The notes under the pieces: generated by a model | Told to the model about the DNA's origin: nothing | What the model saw: only the letters and a program-made list of their open reading frames with translations | Databases searched by the model: none | Made by a program: the position numbers and the translations under genes | Shown: piece after piece, positions 6,318-14,089 of the stretch | Numbering within the stretch: position 1 is the stretch's first letter | How the letters are laid out: each line of letters starts with the position of its first letter | NCBI GenBank assembly: GCA_964370035.1 | Contig: CAYJGT010000027.1 | Coordinates: 1 to 17,989, forward strand | Source: CAYJHC01 sp964370035 | GTDB taxonomy: Bacteria > Bacillota > Clostridia > Peptostreptococcales > Anaerovoracaceae | Length of the DNA stretch: 17,989 nt | Reading direction: 5' to 3'

Positions 6318-6947
6318 ATGAAGAAATTTTTAGGCAAGAAAGTCGGCATGACACAGATTTTCTTGGAAACAGGAGAAGTAGTCCCTGTAACTGTAATTGA
6401 GGCGGGTCCACAAACAGTAACTCAAATCAAAACAGTAGAAACAGATGGCTACAATGCTGTACAAGTTGGATTCGAAGATATGAAAGCGCATAGAGCCAAC
6501 AAACCAAGAACTGGCCACTTCGAAAAGGCTGGTGTTGATGTTAAGAAGCATATGGCTGAATTTAGAACAGAAGAAGGCGAAACATATGAACTTGGACAGG
6601 TAATGACAGTTGCTGAAATGGAAGAAGGCAAGAAGTTGGATGTAACTGGTATTTCAAAAGGTAAAGGTACTCAAGGAAATATCAAGAGACATGGACATGG
6701 AAGAGGCCCAATGACTCACGGCTCCAAGCATAAGAGATTAGCAGGAGCTTTGGCAGGTGGTACTTATCCATCAAGAGTATTCAAAGGGAATGCAGGCCCA
6801 GGAAGAATGGGTAGAGACACTATTACAGTTCAAAATGTTGAATTGGTAAAAGTTATTGCTGACAGAAACTTATTACTAGTAAAGGGTGCAGTTCCGGGCA
6901 AAAAAGGCGGACTTGTAGAAATCCAATACGCAGTAAAAGGACAATAA
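6318..6947 (+). CDS. rplC: 50S ribosomal protein L3
   Basis: L3 is an early-assembly 23S rRNA-binding protein whose central loop reaches toward the peptidyl-transferase centre. The 209-residue sequence opens with FLGKKVGMTQIF and contains the loop GHGRGPMTHGSKHKR (126-140) and the GRMG...ITVQN block (162-173). E. coli L3 has a methylated Gln in the equivalent GQMG; here it is Arg163, so a PrmB-type modification would not be expected. AAAAAGGAG precedes the ATG. rplD follows after 25 bases. Confidence 0.97.
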   Translation: MKKFLGKKVGMTQIFLETGEVVPVTVIEAGPQTVTQIKTVETDGYNAVQVGFEDMKAHRANKPRTGHFEKAGVDVKKHMAEFRTEEGETYELGQVMTVAEMEEGKKLDVTGISKGKGTQGNIKRHGHGRGPMTHGSKHKRLAGALAGGTYPSRVFKGNAGPGRMGRDTITVQNVELVKVIADRNLLLVKGAVPGKKGGLVEIQYAVKGQ

Positions 6948-6972
6948 GAGATAGGAAAGGAGGAAGCAAGAT

Positions 6973-7596
6973 ATGGCAACAGTAAAAGTACTAGACATGA
7001 CAGGTGCTGAGGTTGGAACGGTTGATTTAAATGAAGCGATATTCGGAATTGAGCCAAACCAAAACGCGGTTCACGCAGTAGTTAAAAACTACCTAGCAAA
7101 CCAAAGACAAGGCACACAGTCAGCTAAAACCAGAGCAGAAGTTCGTGGTGGTGGTAGAAAACCTTTTAGACAAAAAGGTACTGGTAGACATAGACAGGGA
7201 AGCACAACTGACCCATCTCAAATTGGAGGAGGAGTAGTATTTGCACCAAAACCAAGAAGTTATAGATACTCACTTCCGAAGAAGTTAAGAAGACTGGCTA
7301 TGAAATCAATTTTATCAGCTAAAGTTTTAGAAAAAGAAATCATCGTAGTAGATGAATTTAAATTAGAAGAAGCTAAAACTAAGGAAATGGTAAAAGTGTT
7401 AAAGAATTTAAATGCAGGAAAGAAAGCTTTGATCGTAACAGCAGAAAAAGACGACAACGTTGTAAGATCAGCAGCTAACATTCCTGGAGTAAGGACCGCT
7501 CTTGTAGGAACAATGAATGTATATGAGATTATTAATCATACAAACTTCATTATAACAAAAGACGCGATTAAAAAGATTGAGGAGGTGTATGCATAA
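6973..7596 (+). CDS. rplD: 50S ribosomal protein L4
   Basis: The 207-residue protein matches the L4/L1e family. Its long basic loop (about 45-77, with TRAEVRGGGRKPFRQKGTGR) lines the peptide exit tunnel in known ribosomes. In E. coli, L4 represses its own S10 operon, so it is the natural candidate ligand for the 5705-5937 leader (inference). AAAGGAGG precedes the ATG closely. Its TAA shares one base with the rplW ATG (TAATG), indicating translational coupling. Confidence 0.97.
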   Translation: MATVKVLDMTGAEVGTVDLNEAIFGIEPNQNAVHAVVKNYLANQRQGTQSAKTRAEVRGGGRKPFRQKGTGRHRQGSTTDPSQIGGGVVFAPKPRSYRYSLPKKLRRLAMKSILSAKVLEKEIIVVDEFKLEEAKTKEMVKVLKNLNAGKKALIVTAEKDDNVVRSAANIPGVRTALVGTMNVYEIINHTNFIITKDAIKKIEEVYA

Positions 7597-7886
7597 TGAG
7601 AACCCCTTACGACGTGGTAATAAAACCAATAATTACTGAGAGAAGTGTGGAAGATGCTCACGCAAAGAAGTATACATTTCAAGTAGCAACAGATGCGAAC
7701 AAAACTGAAGTTAGACATGCAATAGAAGAAATCTTTGAAGTAGAAGTTGCAAAAGTCAACATAATGAACGTTAACGGAAAATTAAAAAGAATGGGAAGAA
7801 CTCAAGGTATGACTGCATCTTCTAAGAAGGCAATCGTAACTCTTACAGAGAAGAGTAAAGAAATTGAATTCTTCCAAGGTCTATAA
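7596..7886 (+). CDS. rplW: 50S ribosomal protein L23
   Basis: L23 lies at the tunnel exit and is a docking point for trigger factor and the signal recognition particle. The 96-residue product starts with RTPYDVVIKPIITERS and has the KYTFQVATDANKTEVRHAIEE core typical of the family. Its start codon overlaps the rplD stop by one base, and GAGGAGGTG inside rplD (about 7579-7587) is its ribosome binding site. rplB follows after 18 bases. Confidence 0.97.
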   Translation: MRTPYDVVIKPIITERSVEDAHAKKYTFQVATDANKTEVRHAIEEIFEVEVAKVNIMNVNGKLKRMGRTQGMTASSKKAIVTLTEKSKEIEFFQGL

Positions 7887-7904
7887 TAGGAGGGCGAATA
7901 GAAA

Positions 7905-8738
7905 ATGGGAATTAAAAAGTATAATCCAACCTCTCCTGGTTTAAGAGGAATGACGGTTTCTACTTTCGAGGAAATCACAAAAAGCACGCCGGAAAAATCT
8001 CTTACTGTAAATCTTAAGAAACATGCAGGTAGAAATACTAGAGGAAAGATTACAGTTAGACATAGAGGTGGTGGTGCAAAAGCAAAATACAGAATTATCG
8101 ACTTTAAGAGAAGAAAAGACGATGTTCCAGGTAAGGTAGCTGCTATTGAGTATGATCCAAACAGAAGTGCAAACATTGCTTTGATCGTATATGCAGATGG
8201 CGAAAAAAGATACATAATTGCTCCTAATAAATTAACTGTAGGCGCAGTAATCGTATCAGGACCTAGCTCAGATATTCAAGTAGGAAATGCTCTTCCTTTA
8301 GCTAATATTCCAGTAGGTACAGTAATCCACAATGTGGAACTTAAACCTGGTAAAGGTGCACAGCTTGTAAGATCTGCAGGTAACGGTGCTCAACTTATGG
8401 CTAAAGAAGGAGATTACGCTCAAGTAAGACTTCCTTCTGGTGAAGTAAGAAAAATCAGAATGGAGTGTAGAGCTACAATCGGAGAAGTTGGGAATTCAGA
8501 ACACGCTAATATCCAAATCGGAAAAGCTGGTAAGAAAAGACATATGGGAATCAGACCTACGGTTAGAGGTTCTGCAATGAACCCTAACGATCACCCACAC
8601 GGTGGTGGAGAAGGAAGAACTGGTATCGGTAGAGTTGGTCCTGTGACACCTTGGGGTAAGCCAGCACTTGGATATAAGACTAGAAAGAAAAACAAAGCGT
8701 CTGACAAATATATTGTTAAGAAGAGAAAAGATAAGTAG
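7905..8738 (+). CDS. rplB: 50S ribosomal protein L2
   Basis: L2 is needed for subunit joining and for peptidyl-transferase activity. This copy has the full 277 residues. The N-terminal RHRGGGAKAKYRIIDFKR block (52-69) and the C-terminal NPNDHPHGGGEGR block are intact; His230 corresponds to the essential His229 of E. coli. A strongly basic tail (KYIVKKRKDK) ends the protein. AGGAGG precedes the ATG. It is followed by rpsS after 16 bases, in standard S10-operon order. Confidence 0.97.
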   Translation: MGIKKYNPTSPGLRGMTVSTFEEITKSTPEKSLTVNLKKHAGRNTRGKITVRHRGGGAKAKYRIIDFKRRKDDVPGKVAAIEYDPNRSANIALIVYADGEKRYIIAPNKLTVGAVIVSGPSSDIQVGNALPLANIPVGTVIHNVELKPGKGAQLVRSAGNGAQLMAKEGDYAQVRLPSGEVRKIRMECRATIGEVGNSEHANIQIGKAGKKRHMGIRPTVRGSAMNPNDHPHGGGEGRTGIGRVGPVTPWGKPALGYKTRKKNKASDKYIVKKRKDK

Positions 8739-8754
8739 AAAGGAGCATAGATAA

Positions 8755-9027
8755 ATGGGTAGATCACTAAAGAAGGGTCCTTTCGTAAACAAGAAGCTTC
8801 TTGCGGCTATCATGGCAATGAATGAAGCTAATGAAAAGAAAGTAATAAAGACCTGGTCAAGACCATCGACTATATTCCCTCAAATGGTAGGGCATACTAT
8901 AGCAGTACACGATGGTAGAAAACATGTTCCTGTATACATTACAGAAGACATGGTAGGACATAAGCTTGGAGAGTTTTCTCCAACAAGAACATATAGAGGC
9001 CATGCTGCCGACAAGAAAAGCAAGTAA
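8755..9027 (+). CDS. rpsS: 30S ribosomal protein S19
   Basis: S19 pairs with S13 in the head of the small subunit, near the A-site tRNA. The 90-residue product has the invariant RSLKKGPFV start (3-11), WSRPSTIFPQMVGHTIAVHDGR in the centre, and the GEFSPTRTYRGH motif near the end. AAAGGAGC lies before the ATG. Length and content are fully normal. Confidence 0.97.
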   Translation: MGRSLKKGPFVNKKLLAAIMAMNEANEKKVIKTWSRPSTIFPQMVGHTIAVHDGRKHVPVYITEDMVGHKLGEFSPTRTYRGHAADKKSK

Positions 9028-9042
9028 GAAAGGAGATAAACA

Positions 9043-9387
9043 ATGGAAGCAAAAGCAATTGCTAAATACGTAAAAATGTCTCCTATCAAGCTAAAACCTG
9101 TTGCAGATTTAGTAAGAGGTAAAGACTTGGGCGAGGCACTAACAATACTAAAATTCACACCGGGTAAAGGTGCGGAGTGTATTGAAAAGGTTGTGAAATC
9201 AGCTGCAGCAAATGCTGAGAACAACTTAGAATTAAACCCTGATGAGTTATATGTATCAAAGATTATGATTAATCAAGGGCCAACAATGAAAAGATGGAGA
9301 GCAGGAGCTCAAGGGAGAGCCTTTGTAATCCTTAAGAGAAGCAGCCACATAAGTGTGACAGTAAGTAACGAAAAGGAGGTTAAGTAA
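9043..9387 (+). CDS. rplV: 50S ribosomal protein L22
   Basis: L22 contributes a beta-hairpin to the narrow part of the exit tunnel, where macrolide resistance mutations fall. The 114-residue protein has AKYVKMSPIKLKPVADLVRG near its start. The C-terminal hairpin is present (QGPTMKRWRAGAQGRAFVI). A strong AAAGGAG precedes the ATG. The TAA overlaps the rpsC ATG by one base (TAATG), and AAGGAGG at its 3' end serves rpsC, so the two genes are translationally coupled. Confidence 0.97.
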   Translation: MEAKAIAKYVKMSPIKLKPVADLVRGKDLGEALTILKFTPGKGAECIEKVVKSAAANAENNLELNPDELYVSKIMINQGPTMKRWRAGAQGRAFVILKRSSHISVTVSNEKEVK

Positions 9388-10271
9388 TGGGTCAAAAAGT
9401 AAGTCCTCACGGTCTCAGAGTCGGAGTAATTAAAGACTGGGATTCGAAATGGTACGCAGACAAGAGTTCATTTGCTGATTGCTTAATCGAAGACCAAAAG
9501 GTTAGAGAGTTCGTAAAGAAAAAATTGTATACAGCAGGAATTTCTAAAATCCTAATCGAAAGAAAAGGTGAAGCGGAAATTAAAGTTATCATTTTAACAG
9601 GGAGACCTGGTATGGTAATAGGAAAAGCTGGAGATGGAATAGACAAGCTAAAAGCAGACTTAGTTAAGCTAACAAAGAAAAATGTTGTTCTTGATATAAA
9701 AGAAGTAAGAAGAACAGAATTAGATGCGCAACTTTCAGCAGAGAGCATTGCGGCTGCACTTGAAAACAGAGTGTCTTTCAGAAGAGCTATGAAACAAGCG
9801 ATGGGCAGAACTATGAAAGCCAATGCAAAAGGTGTTAAAGTACTAGTTTCTGGTAGACTAGGCGGAGCAGAAATCGCTAGAAGCGAAAAATACAGCGAAG
9901 GAAATGTTCCACTACACACTTTGAGAGCTAACATTGATTATGGATTTGCTGAAGCAGATACAACTTATGGAAAGCTAGGTGTCAAAGTTTGGATTAACCA
10001 CGGAGAGATACTTGATAAAGGCCTTAAAGGACCTATTATTGAAGAAGAAAAGAGAGAACGTGGCAAGAGAGACGGCGACAGAAGAAACAATAGAAAACAA
10101 GGCGATAGAAGACCTAGAAGAGATAACGATAGGTCAAGAAGAGATGAAGCACCTAAGGCTCCTAAGGCTGTTAACCCAAGAGGCGTTAAGGCACCAGCAC
10201 CTAAGGTAGAAGCGCCTGTAGTAGAAGAAGTAGTTGAAGCTAATGTAACAGAGGCTTCAGTAGAAGAATAG
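9387..10271 (+). CDS. rpsC: 30S ribosomal protein S3 with long C-terminal tail
   Basis: S3 lies at the mRNA entry of the 30S subunit and helps unwind mRNA. The N-terminal QKVSPHGLRVG, the type II KH domain with its GXXG loop (GKAG, 79-82), and the C-terminal S3 domain (about 115-210) are intact. The protein is 294 residues long, against roughly 210-235 in most bacteria. The excess is a tail: residues 222-253 are Arg/Lys/Asp/Asn-rich, 254-275 are Ala-Pro-Lys-rich, and 276-294 are acidic with Val/Glu runs. The tail is in frame and ends just before a normal rplP start, so it is part of the gene rather than a frameshift artefact. Confidence 0.96.
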   Translation: MGQKVSPHGLRVGVIKDWDSKWYADKSSFADCLIEDQKVREFVKKKLYTAGISKILIERKGEAEIKVIILTGRPGMVIGKAGDGIDKLKADLVKLTKKNVVLDIKEVRRTELDAQLSAESIAAALENRVSFRRAMKQAMGRTMKANAKGVKVLVSGRLGGAEIARSEKYSEGNVPLHTLRANIDYGFAEADTTYGKLGVKVWINHGEILDKGLKGPIIEEEKRERGKRDGDRRNNRKQGDRRPRRDNDRSRRDEAPKAPKAVNPRGVKAPAPKVEAPVVEEVVEANVTEASVEE

Positions 10272-10292
10272 ACAACGGAAGGAGGGACGGCC

Positions 10293-10724
10293 ATGTTAAT
10301 GCCGAAGCGTGTAAAGCGTAGAAGAGTTCACAGAGGCAGAATGAAGGGAAGAGCCACTAGAGGCAACCTAATAAGCCACGGTGAATTTGGGTTAATCGCC
10401 CAAGAGCCAGGATGGATCACTTCTAATCAAATAGAATCTGCGAGAATCGCGATGACGAGATCCGTTAAAAGAGGCGGAAAAGTATATATCAAGATTTTCC
10501 CACATAAGTCGGTAACTAAAAAGCCTGCCGAAGTGCGAATGGGATCTGGTAAAGGTTCTCCAGAGTACTGGGTAGCAGTTGTAAAGCCTGGTAGAGTAAT
10601 GTTTGAAATTGAGGGTGTAACTGAAGCTCAAGCAAGAGAAGCTATGAGACTTGCTTCTCACAAGTTACCAGTTAAGTGTAAAATTGCCCAAAAAGGCCAA
10701 GAAGTAGAGGGTGGTGAAGCATAA
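10293..10724 (+). CDS. rplP: 50S ribosomal protein L16
   Basis: L16 is a late-assembling protein that helps form the A-site tRNA-binding region and is a target of orthosomycin resistance. The 143-residue product begins MLMPKRVKRRRVHRGR, a common start in low-GC Gram-positives, and contains the HKSVTKKPAEVRMGSGKG segment. AAGGAGG (10279-10285) precedes the first ATG; the second ATG at codon 3 has poorer spacing. It overlaps rpmC by one base (TAATG). Confidence 0.97.
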   Translation: MLMPKRVKRRRVHRGRMKGRATRGNLISHGEFGLIAQEPGWITSNQIESARIAMTRSVKRGGKVYIKIFPHKSVTKKPAEVRMGSGKGSPEYWVAVVKPGRVMFEIEGVTEAQAREAMRLASHKLPVKCKIAQKGQEVEGGEA

Positions 10725-10930
10725 TGGAATTGAAAAAAATGAGAAATATGACAGAAATTGAGTTGAATGCTGAGCTGTTGAAGATGAAAAAGGATTTATT
10801 TAACCTTAGATTCCAACATGTTACAGGGCAACTTGAGAATCCTATCAAGGTTAGAGATGCTAAGCGTAATATTGCTAGAATCAAAACTATCCTAAAGGAA
10901 AAAGAATTAGCTAGTGTTCAAGAAAAATAG
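10724..10930 (+). CDS. rpmC: 50S ribosomal protein L29
   Basis: This small helical protein next to the tunnel exit contacts L23. The 68-residue sequence has the family pattern: ELNAELLKMKKDLFNLRFQHVTGQLENP followed by a second helix with RDAKRNIARIKTIL. Translation is coupled to rplP through the TAATG overlap, and the sequence GAGGGTGGTG inside rplP may act as its ribosome binding site. Confidence 0.96.
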   Translation: MELKKMRNMTEIELNAELLKMKKDLFNLRFQHVTGQLENPIKVRDAKRNIARIKTILKEKELASVQEK

Positions 10931-10945
10931 AAAGGAGGATGAACT

Positions 10946-11206
10946 ATGGCGATTGAAAGGAATAGAAGAAAGTCAAGAGTTGGCATGGTAGTTAGTGACA
11001 AAATGGAAAAGACCATCGTTGTTGCCCTGGAAGATTCGGCAAGGCATTCTCTTTATGGGAAAGCTGTAAAAAGAACTAAAAAGGTAAAAGCCCACGATGA
11101 AGAAAACACATGCGATATTGGCGATAAAGTTAGAATTATGGAAACAAAACCATTGTCTAAGGACAAAAGATGGAGACTTGTTGAAATAGTAGAGAAAGTT
11201 AAGTAA
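10946..11206 (+). CDS. rpsQ: 30S ribosomal protein S17
   Basis: S17 is a primary 16S rRNA-binding protein with an OB fold. The 86-residue product shows RKSRVGMVVSDKMEKTIVV at its N-terminus and the ETKPLSKDKRWRLVEIVE segment near its C-terminus. AAAGGAGG is placed 7-8 bases before the ATG. The gene lies 15 bases after rpmC and 14 before rplN, in standard order. Confidence 0.97.
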   Translation: MAIERNRRKSRVGMVVSDKMEKTIVVALEDSARHSLYGKAVKRTKKVKAHDEENTCDIGDKVRIMETKPLSKDKRWRLVEIVEKVK

Positions 11207-11220
11207 GGAGGCGCGCGACA

Positions 11221-11589
11221 ATGATTCAAACTGAAACTAGACTGAGAGTCGCTGACAACTCCGGAGCAAAAGAGCTTCTTTGCATCAGAATACTTGGTGG
11301 TACAGGAAGAAAGTATGCTCATATTGGAGATGTTATCGTTTGCGCCGTAAAAGATGCTTCACCTGGTGGCGTAGTAAAAAAAGGTGAAGTTGTTAGAGCT
11401 GTTGTAGTAAGAACTAAAACTGGTGCAAGAAGAAATGATGGCAGTTATGTAAAGTTCGACCAAAATGCGGCAGTAATTATTAAAGAAGATATGAACCCTC
11501 AAGGAACTCGTATTTTCGGACCAGTTGCAAGAGAGCTTAGAGATGCAGGTTTTATGAAAATCGTTTCTCTAGCCCCAGAAGTTCTATAG
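11221..11589 (+). CDS. rplN: 50S ribosomal protein L14
   Basis: L14 is on the subunit interface, contacts 16S helix 14, and is the binding partner of the silencing factor RsfS. The 122 residues are the family's usual length. Conserved segments are RLRVADNSGAKELLCIRILGG (8-28), GDVIVCAVKDASPGG, and the GTRIFGPVARELR segment near the C-terminus. The ribosome binding site is TAAGGAGG (11203-11210), which overlaps the rpsQ stop codon. Confidence 0.97.
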   Translation: MIQTETRLRVADNSGAKELLCIRILGGTGRKYAHIGDVIVCAVKDASPGGVVKKGEVVRAVVVRTKTGARRNDGSYVKFDQNAAVIIKEDMNPQGTRIFGPVARELRDAGFMKIVSLAPEVL

Positions 11590-11599
11590 GAGGTACAGA

Positions 11600-11905
11600 A
11601 TGCATATCAAGAAAAATGACATGGTAGTAGTACTTACTGGTAAGGACAAAGGAAAGACTGGTAAAGTACTAAAAGTATTAACAAAGAGTGATCAAGTCCT
11701 TGTTGAAAAAATCAACATGCAGACTAAGCACCAAAAACAAACAAGAACAGCAGCTTCAGAAATTAGACACCAAGAAGGACCTCTTCATGTTTCTAACGTT
11801 ATGCTAGTTGATAGCAAAACTAAGAAGGGTACAAGAGTAGGTTACAAAATGGAAGGTGACAAAAAAGTTAGAATTTCAAAAGCTAGCGGCGAAGTAATCA
11901 AATAA
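11600..11905 (+). CDS. rplX: 50S ribosomal protein L24
   Basis: L24 starts assembly of the large subunit. The N-terminal KOW motif is clear (about 6-32, VVVLTGKDKGKTGKVLKVL), followed by QKQTRTAASEIRHQEGPLHVSNVML. The protein is 101 residues, normal for the family. AGGAGG at the end of rplN lies before the ATG; the gap is only 10 bases. rplE follows after 17 bases. Confidence 0.97.
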   Translation: MHIKKNDMVVVLTGKDKGKTGKVLKVLTKSDQVLVEKINMQTKHQKQTRTAASEIRHQEGPLHVSNVMLVDSKTKKGTRVGYKMEGDKKVRISKASGEVIK

Positions 11906-11922
11906 GAAAGGAGGAGACGATT

Positions 11923-12465
11923 TTGACAGCAAGATTAAAGGAAACTTATAAAAATGAAGTATTCAATGGATTAATGGAGCACTTCAAGTATGGGAATGTG
12001 ATGGAAGTTCCTAAGTTAGAAAAAGTTACAATTAATATTGGACTAGGTGAAGCTAAGGAAAATTCAAAGGCAATGGATGTTGCAGTAGGTGAGCTTGCAA
12101 TTATTGCAGGACAAGCTCCTGTAATTACTAGAGCAAAGAAATCTATAGCAAACTTTAAAGTAAGACAAGGTATGCCAGTAGGAACAAAGGTTACTTTAAG
12201 AGGCGAAAAAATGTATGAATTTGTTGACAAATTCTTCAATATCGCTCTTCCGAGAGTAAGAGATTTCAAGGGCGTAAGTAACAATTCTTTTGACGGTAGA
12301 GGAAATTACTCTATGGGAATCAAAGAACAACTTATTTTCCCTGAGATAAATTACGATCAGGTTGATAAAGTAAAAGGAATGAATATAGTGTTTACAACAA
12401 CGGCAAAAACAGATGAAGAAGCAGCATTGCTACTAAAACTGTTAGGTATGCCGTTCGAAAAGTAG
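11923..12465 (+). CDS. rplE: 50S ribosomal protein L5 (TTG start)
   Basis: L5 binds 5S rRNA and contacts the P-site tRNA. The 180-residue protein has PKLEKVTINIGLGEAKENSK near the N-terminus, RAKKSIANFKVRQGMPVG in the middle, and the GRGNYSMGIKEQLIFPEI block. The only start that leaves the family's N-terminus whole is TTG at 11923, with AAAGGAGG (11907-11914) eight bases upstream; the next in-frame ATG is at codon 18, inside the conserved helix. A TTG start is unusual in this cluster and may lower initiation. Confidence 0.95.
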   Translation: MTARLKETYKNEVFNGLMEHFKYGNVMEVPKLEKVTINIGLGEAKENSKAMDVAVGELAIIAGQAPVITRAKKSIANFKVRQGMPVGTKVTLRGEKMYEFVDKFFNIALPRVRDFKGVSNNSFDGRGNYSMGIKEQLIFPEINYDQVDKVKGMNIVFTTTAKTDEEAALLLKLLGMPFEK

Positions 12466-12474
12466 GAGGGAAAC

Positions 12475-12660
12475 ATGGCTAAAACATCTCTCAAAGTTAA
12501 ACAGCAAAGAAAACCTAAGTTTTCTACAAGAGCATATACACGTTGTAGATTATGTGGTAGACCACATTCTGTACTTAGAAAATATGGAATATGCCGAATC
12601 TGTTTCAGAGAACTTGCTTACAAAGGTGAAATACCTGGTGTTAAAAAAGCAAGCTGGTAA
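12475..12660 (+). CDS. rpsN: 30S ribosomal protein S14, type Z (zinc ribbon)
   Basis: At 61 residues this is the short zinc-binding form of S14, used in the 30S head. The four ligands are Cys24, Cys27, Cys40 and Cys43 (CRLC...CRIC). Many Firmicutes also carry a zinc-free paralogue induced under zinc limitation; none is in this window. GTAGGAGGG precedes the ATG closely. The 57-base gap to rpsH is the widest in the spc part of the cluster. Confidence 0.97.
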   Translation: MAKTSLKVKQQRKPKFSTRAYTRCRLCGRPHSVLRKYGICRICFRELAYKGEIPGVKKASW

Positions 12661-12673
12661 AAGAATATTGCAA

Positions 12674-12694
12674 GGTTTTCCAAGTGAAAAAACC
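12674..12694 (+). other. small hairpin in the rpsN-rpsH gap
   Basis: GGTTTT (12674-12679) pairs with AAAACC (12689-12694), a 6-bp stem with a 9-nt loop. No T-tract follows, so it is not an intrinsic terminator. It could mark RNA processing or take part in control of rpsH, or be incidental. Confidence 0.2.
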
Positions 12695-12717
12695 AGCAGT
12701 GAAAGGAGTAAAAAGTA

Positions 12718-13134
12718 ATGACAATGACAGATCCTATAGCGGATATGCTAACGAGAATCAGAAATGCCAATACTGTAGCCCACGAAACAGTTGACGTACC
12801 GGCTTCTAAAATGAAGAAAGCTATTGCGGGAATACTAGTGGAAGAAGGATACATCGGTGGTTACGATGTAATCGAAGAAGGTGAAGAGCCTGGGGTTACA
12901 AAACAAGGGCTAATCAGAATCAAAATGAAATATGGTGCTGATAAAGAAAGAGTTATAACTGGAATCAAGAAGATTTCAAAGCCAGGACTAAAAGTTTATG
13001 CTAAGGCTGATGAAGTACCAAGAGTACTAGGCGGTTTAGGCATAGCAATTGTTTCTACATCAAGTGGGGTAATCACTGATAAAGAAGCGAGAAAATTAGG
13101 AGTTGGTGGAGAAGTTATTTGTTGGGTATGGTAG
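12718..13134 (+). CDS. rpsH: 30S ribosomal protein S8
   Basis: S8 is a primary 16S rRNA-binding protein; in E. coli it is the translational repressor of the spc operon. The 138-residue product opens with TDPIADMLTRIRNAN and closes with the signature STSSGVITDKEARKLGVGGEVICWVW. It is a few residues longer than the usual 130-132; the extra residues appear to lie in the central GGYDVIEEGEEPGVTKQG region. AAAGGAG precedes the ATG. A second ATG at codon 3 is possible but less well spaced. Confidence 0.97.
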   Translation: MTMTDPIADMLTRIRNANTVAHETVDVPASKMKKAIAGILVEEGYIGGYDVIEEGEEPGVTKQGLIRIKMKYGADKERVITGIKKISKPGLKVYAKADEVPRVLGGLGIAIVSTSSGVITDKEARKLGVGGEVICWVW

Positions 13135-13146
13135 GAGGAATAGACT

Positions 13147-13692
13147 ATGTCAAGAATTGGATTAAAACCAATTAGCATTCCTGCCGGAGTAGAAATTACA
13201 GTTGGAAATAAAAATGTAATAACTGTAAAAGGCCCAAAAGGAGAGCTAACACAAGATATTAGTAACTTAATTACAGTTACAATAGAAGATGCTACTGCTA
13301 CTTTTTCAAGAAAAGGTGATAGCAAAAATGAAAAAGCTCAACACGGATTAGCAAGAGCACTAGTTGCAAACATGATCATTGGAGTAACAGAAGGTTACGA
13401 AAAAAGATTAGAGCTAAACGGAGTTGGATACAAGGCTGATAAAAAGGGAAATACTCTACATATGAATTTAGGATTTTCTCATCCAGTTGAAATGGTTGAC
13501 CCAGATGGTATTACAACTGAGACACCAGAACAAACTGTAGTACTTGTAAAAGGAATAGATAAAGCGATTGTAGGAAACTACGCAGCTAATATTCGTGCAT
13601 TGAGAAAGCCAGAGCCATATAAAGGTAAAGGAATTAAATATGCAGGCGAGCAAATAAGACGTAAGGAAGGAAAAGCTGGTACAAAAGCTTAG
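13147..13692 (+). CDS. rplF: 50S ribosomal protein L6
   Basis: L6 lies near the base of the L7/L12 stalk and the factor-binding site. The 181-residue protein shows SRIGLKPISIPAGVE at its N-terminus, the duplicated alpha/beta fold, and the C-terminal signature IRALRKPEPYKGKGIKYAGEQIRRKEGK. GTAGGAGG lies before the ATG. The rpsH and rplR genes are 12-13 bases away on either side. Confidence 0.97.
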   Translation: MSRIGLKPISIPAGVEITVGNKNVITVKGPKGELTQDISNLITVTIEDATATFSRKGDSKNEKAQHGLARALVANMIIGVTEGYEKRLELNGVGYKADKKGNTLHMNLGFSHPVEMVDPDGITTETPEQTVVLVKGIDKAIVGNYAANIRALRKPEPYKGKGIKYAGEQIRRKEGKAGTKA

Positions 13693-13705
13693 AAAGGAGT
13701 AGAAC

Positions 13706-14071
13706 ATGGCAAAAGATAGTAAAACAGCAAAACGTGTTGCAAGACACAAAAGAGTAAGACAGAATTTGCACGGAACTCCTGAGAAGCCAAGATTGTGCGT
13801 TTTCAGAAGTCTTAAAAATATGTCTGCTCAAATTATTGACGACGTTTCAGGTGTTACATTAGTATCAGCATCTACATTGGATAAAGAGCTAAAAGAAACA
13901 ATCACAAACGGTGGAAATAAAGAGGCTGCTAAGCAAGTTGGAGAACTACTTGCTAAGAGAGCTGTAGCAAAGGGTATAGAAGTAGTTGCTTTTGATAGAG
14001 GCGGATTTATATACCACGGAAGAGTTAAAGAGTTAGCTGACGGAGCGAGATCCGGCGGTCTTAAGTTCTAA
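13706..14071 (+). CDS. rplR: 50S ribosomal protein L18
   Basis: L18 binds 5S rRNA and carries it into the large subunit with L5. The 121-residue product starts with a basic tail (KTAKRVARHKRVRQNLHGTPEKPRLCVFRS) and ends with AFDRGGFIYHGRVKELADGARSGGLKF, the family's C-terminal block. AAAGGAG precedes the ATG at good spacing. Confidence 0.97.
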   Translation: MAKDSKTAKRVARHKRVRQNLHGTPEKPRLCVFRSLKNMSAQIIDDVSGVTLVSASTLDKELKETITNGGNKEAAKQVGELLAKRAVAKGIEVVAFDRGGFIYHGRVKELADGARSGGLKF

Positions 14072-14089
14072 CAGGGAGGATACAATAGA

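Noticed and set aside
9407..9934. Long open frame on the minus strand opposite rpsC (175 codons)
   Set aside because: It mirrors the rpsC coding frame, has no family resemblance and a low-complexity Ser/Leu/Phe-rich composition, and lies across an essential gene.
9979..10209. Second + strand frame inside the rpsC tail (76 codons)
   Set aside because: It arises from the repetitive AGA/GAA-rich tail of rpsC read out of frame, with no ribosome binding site.
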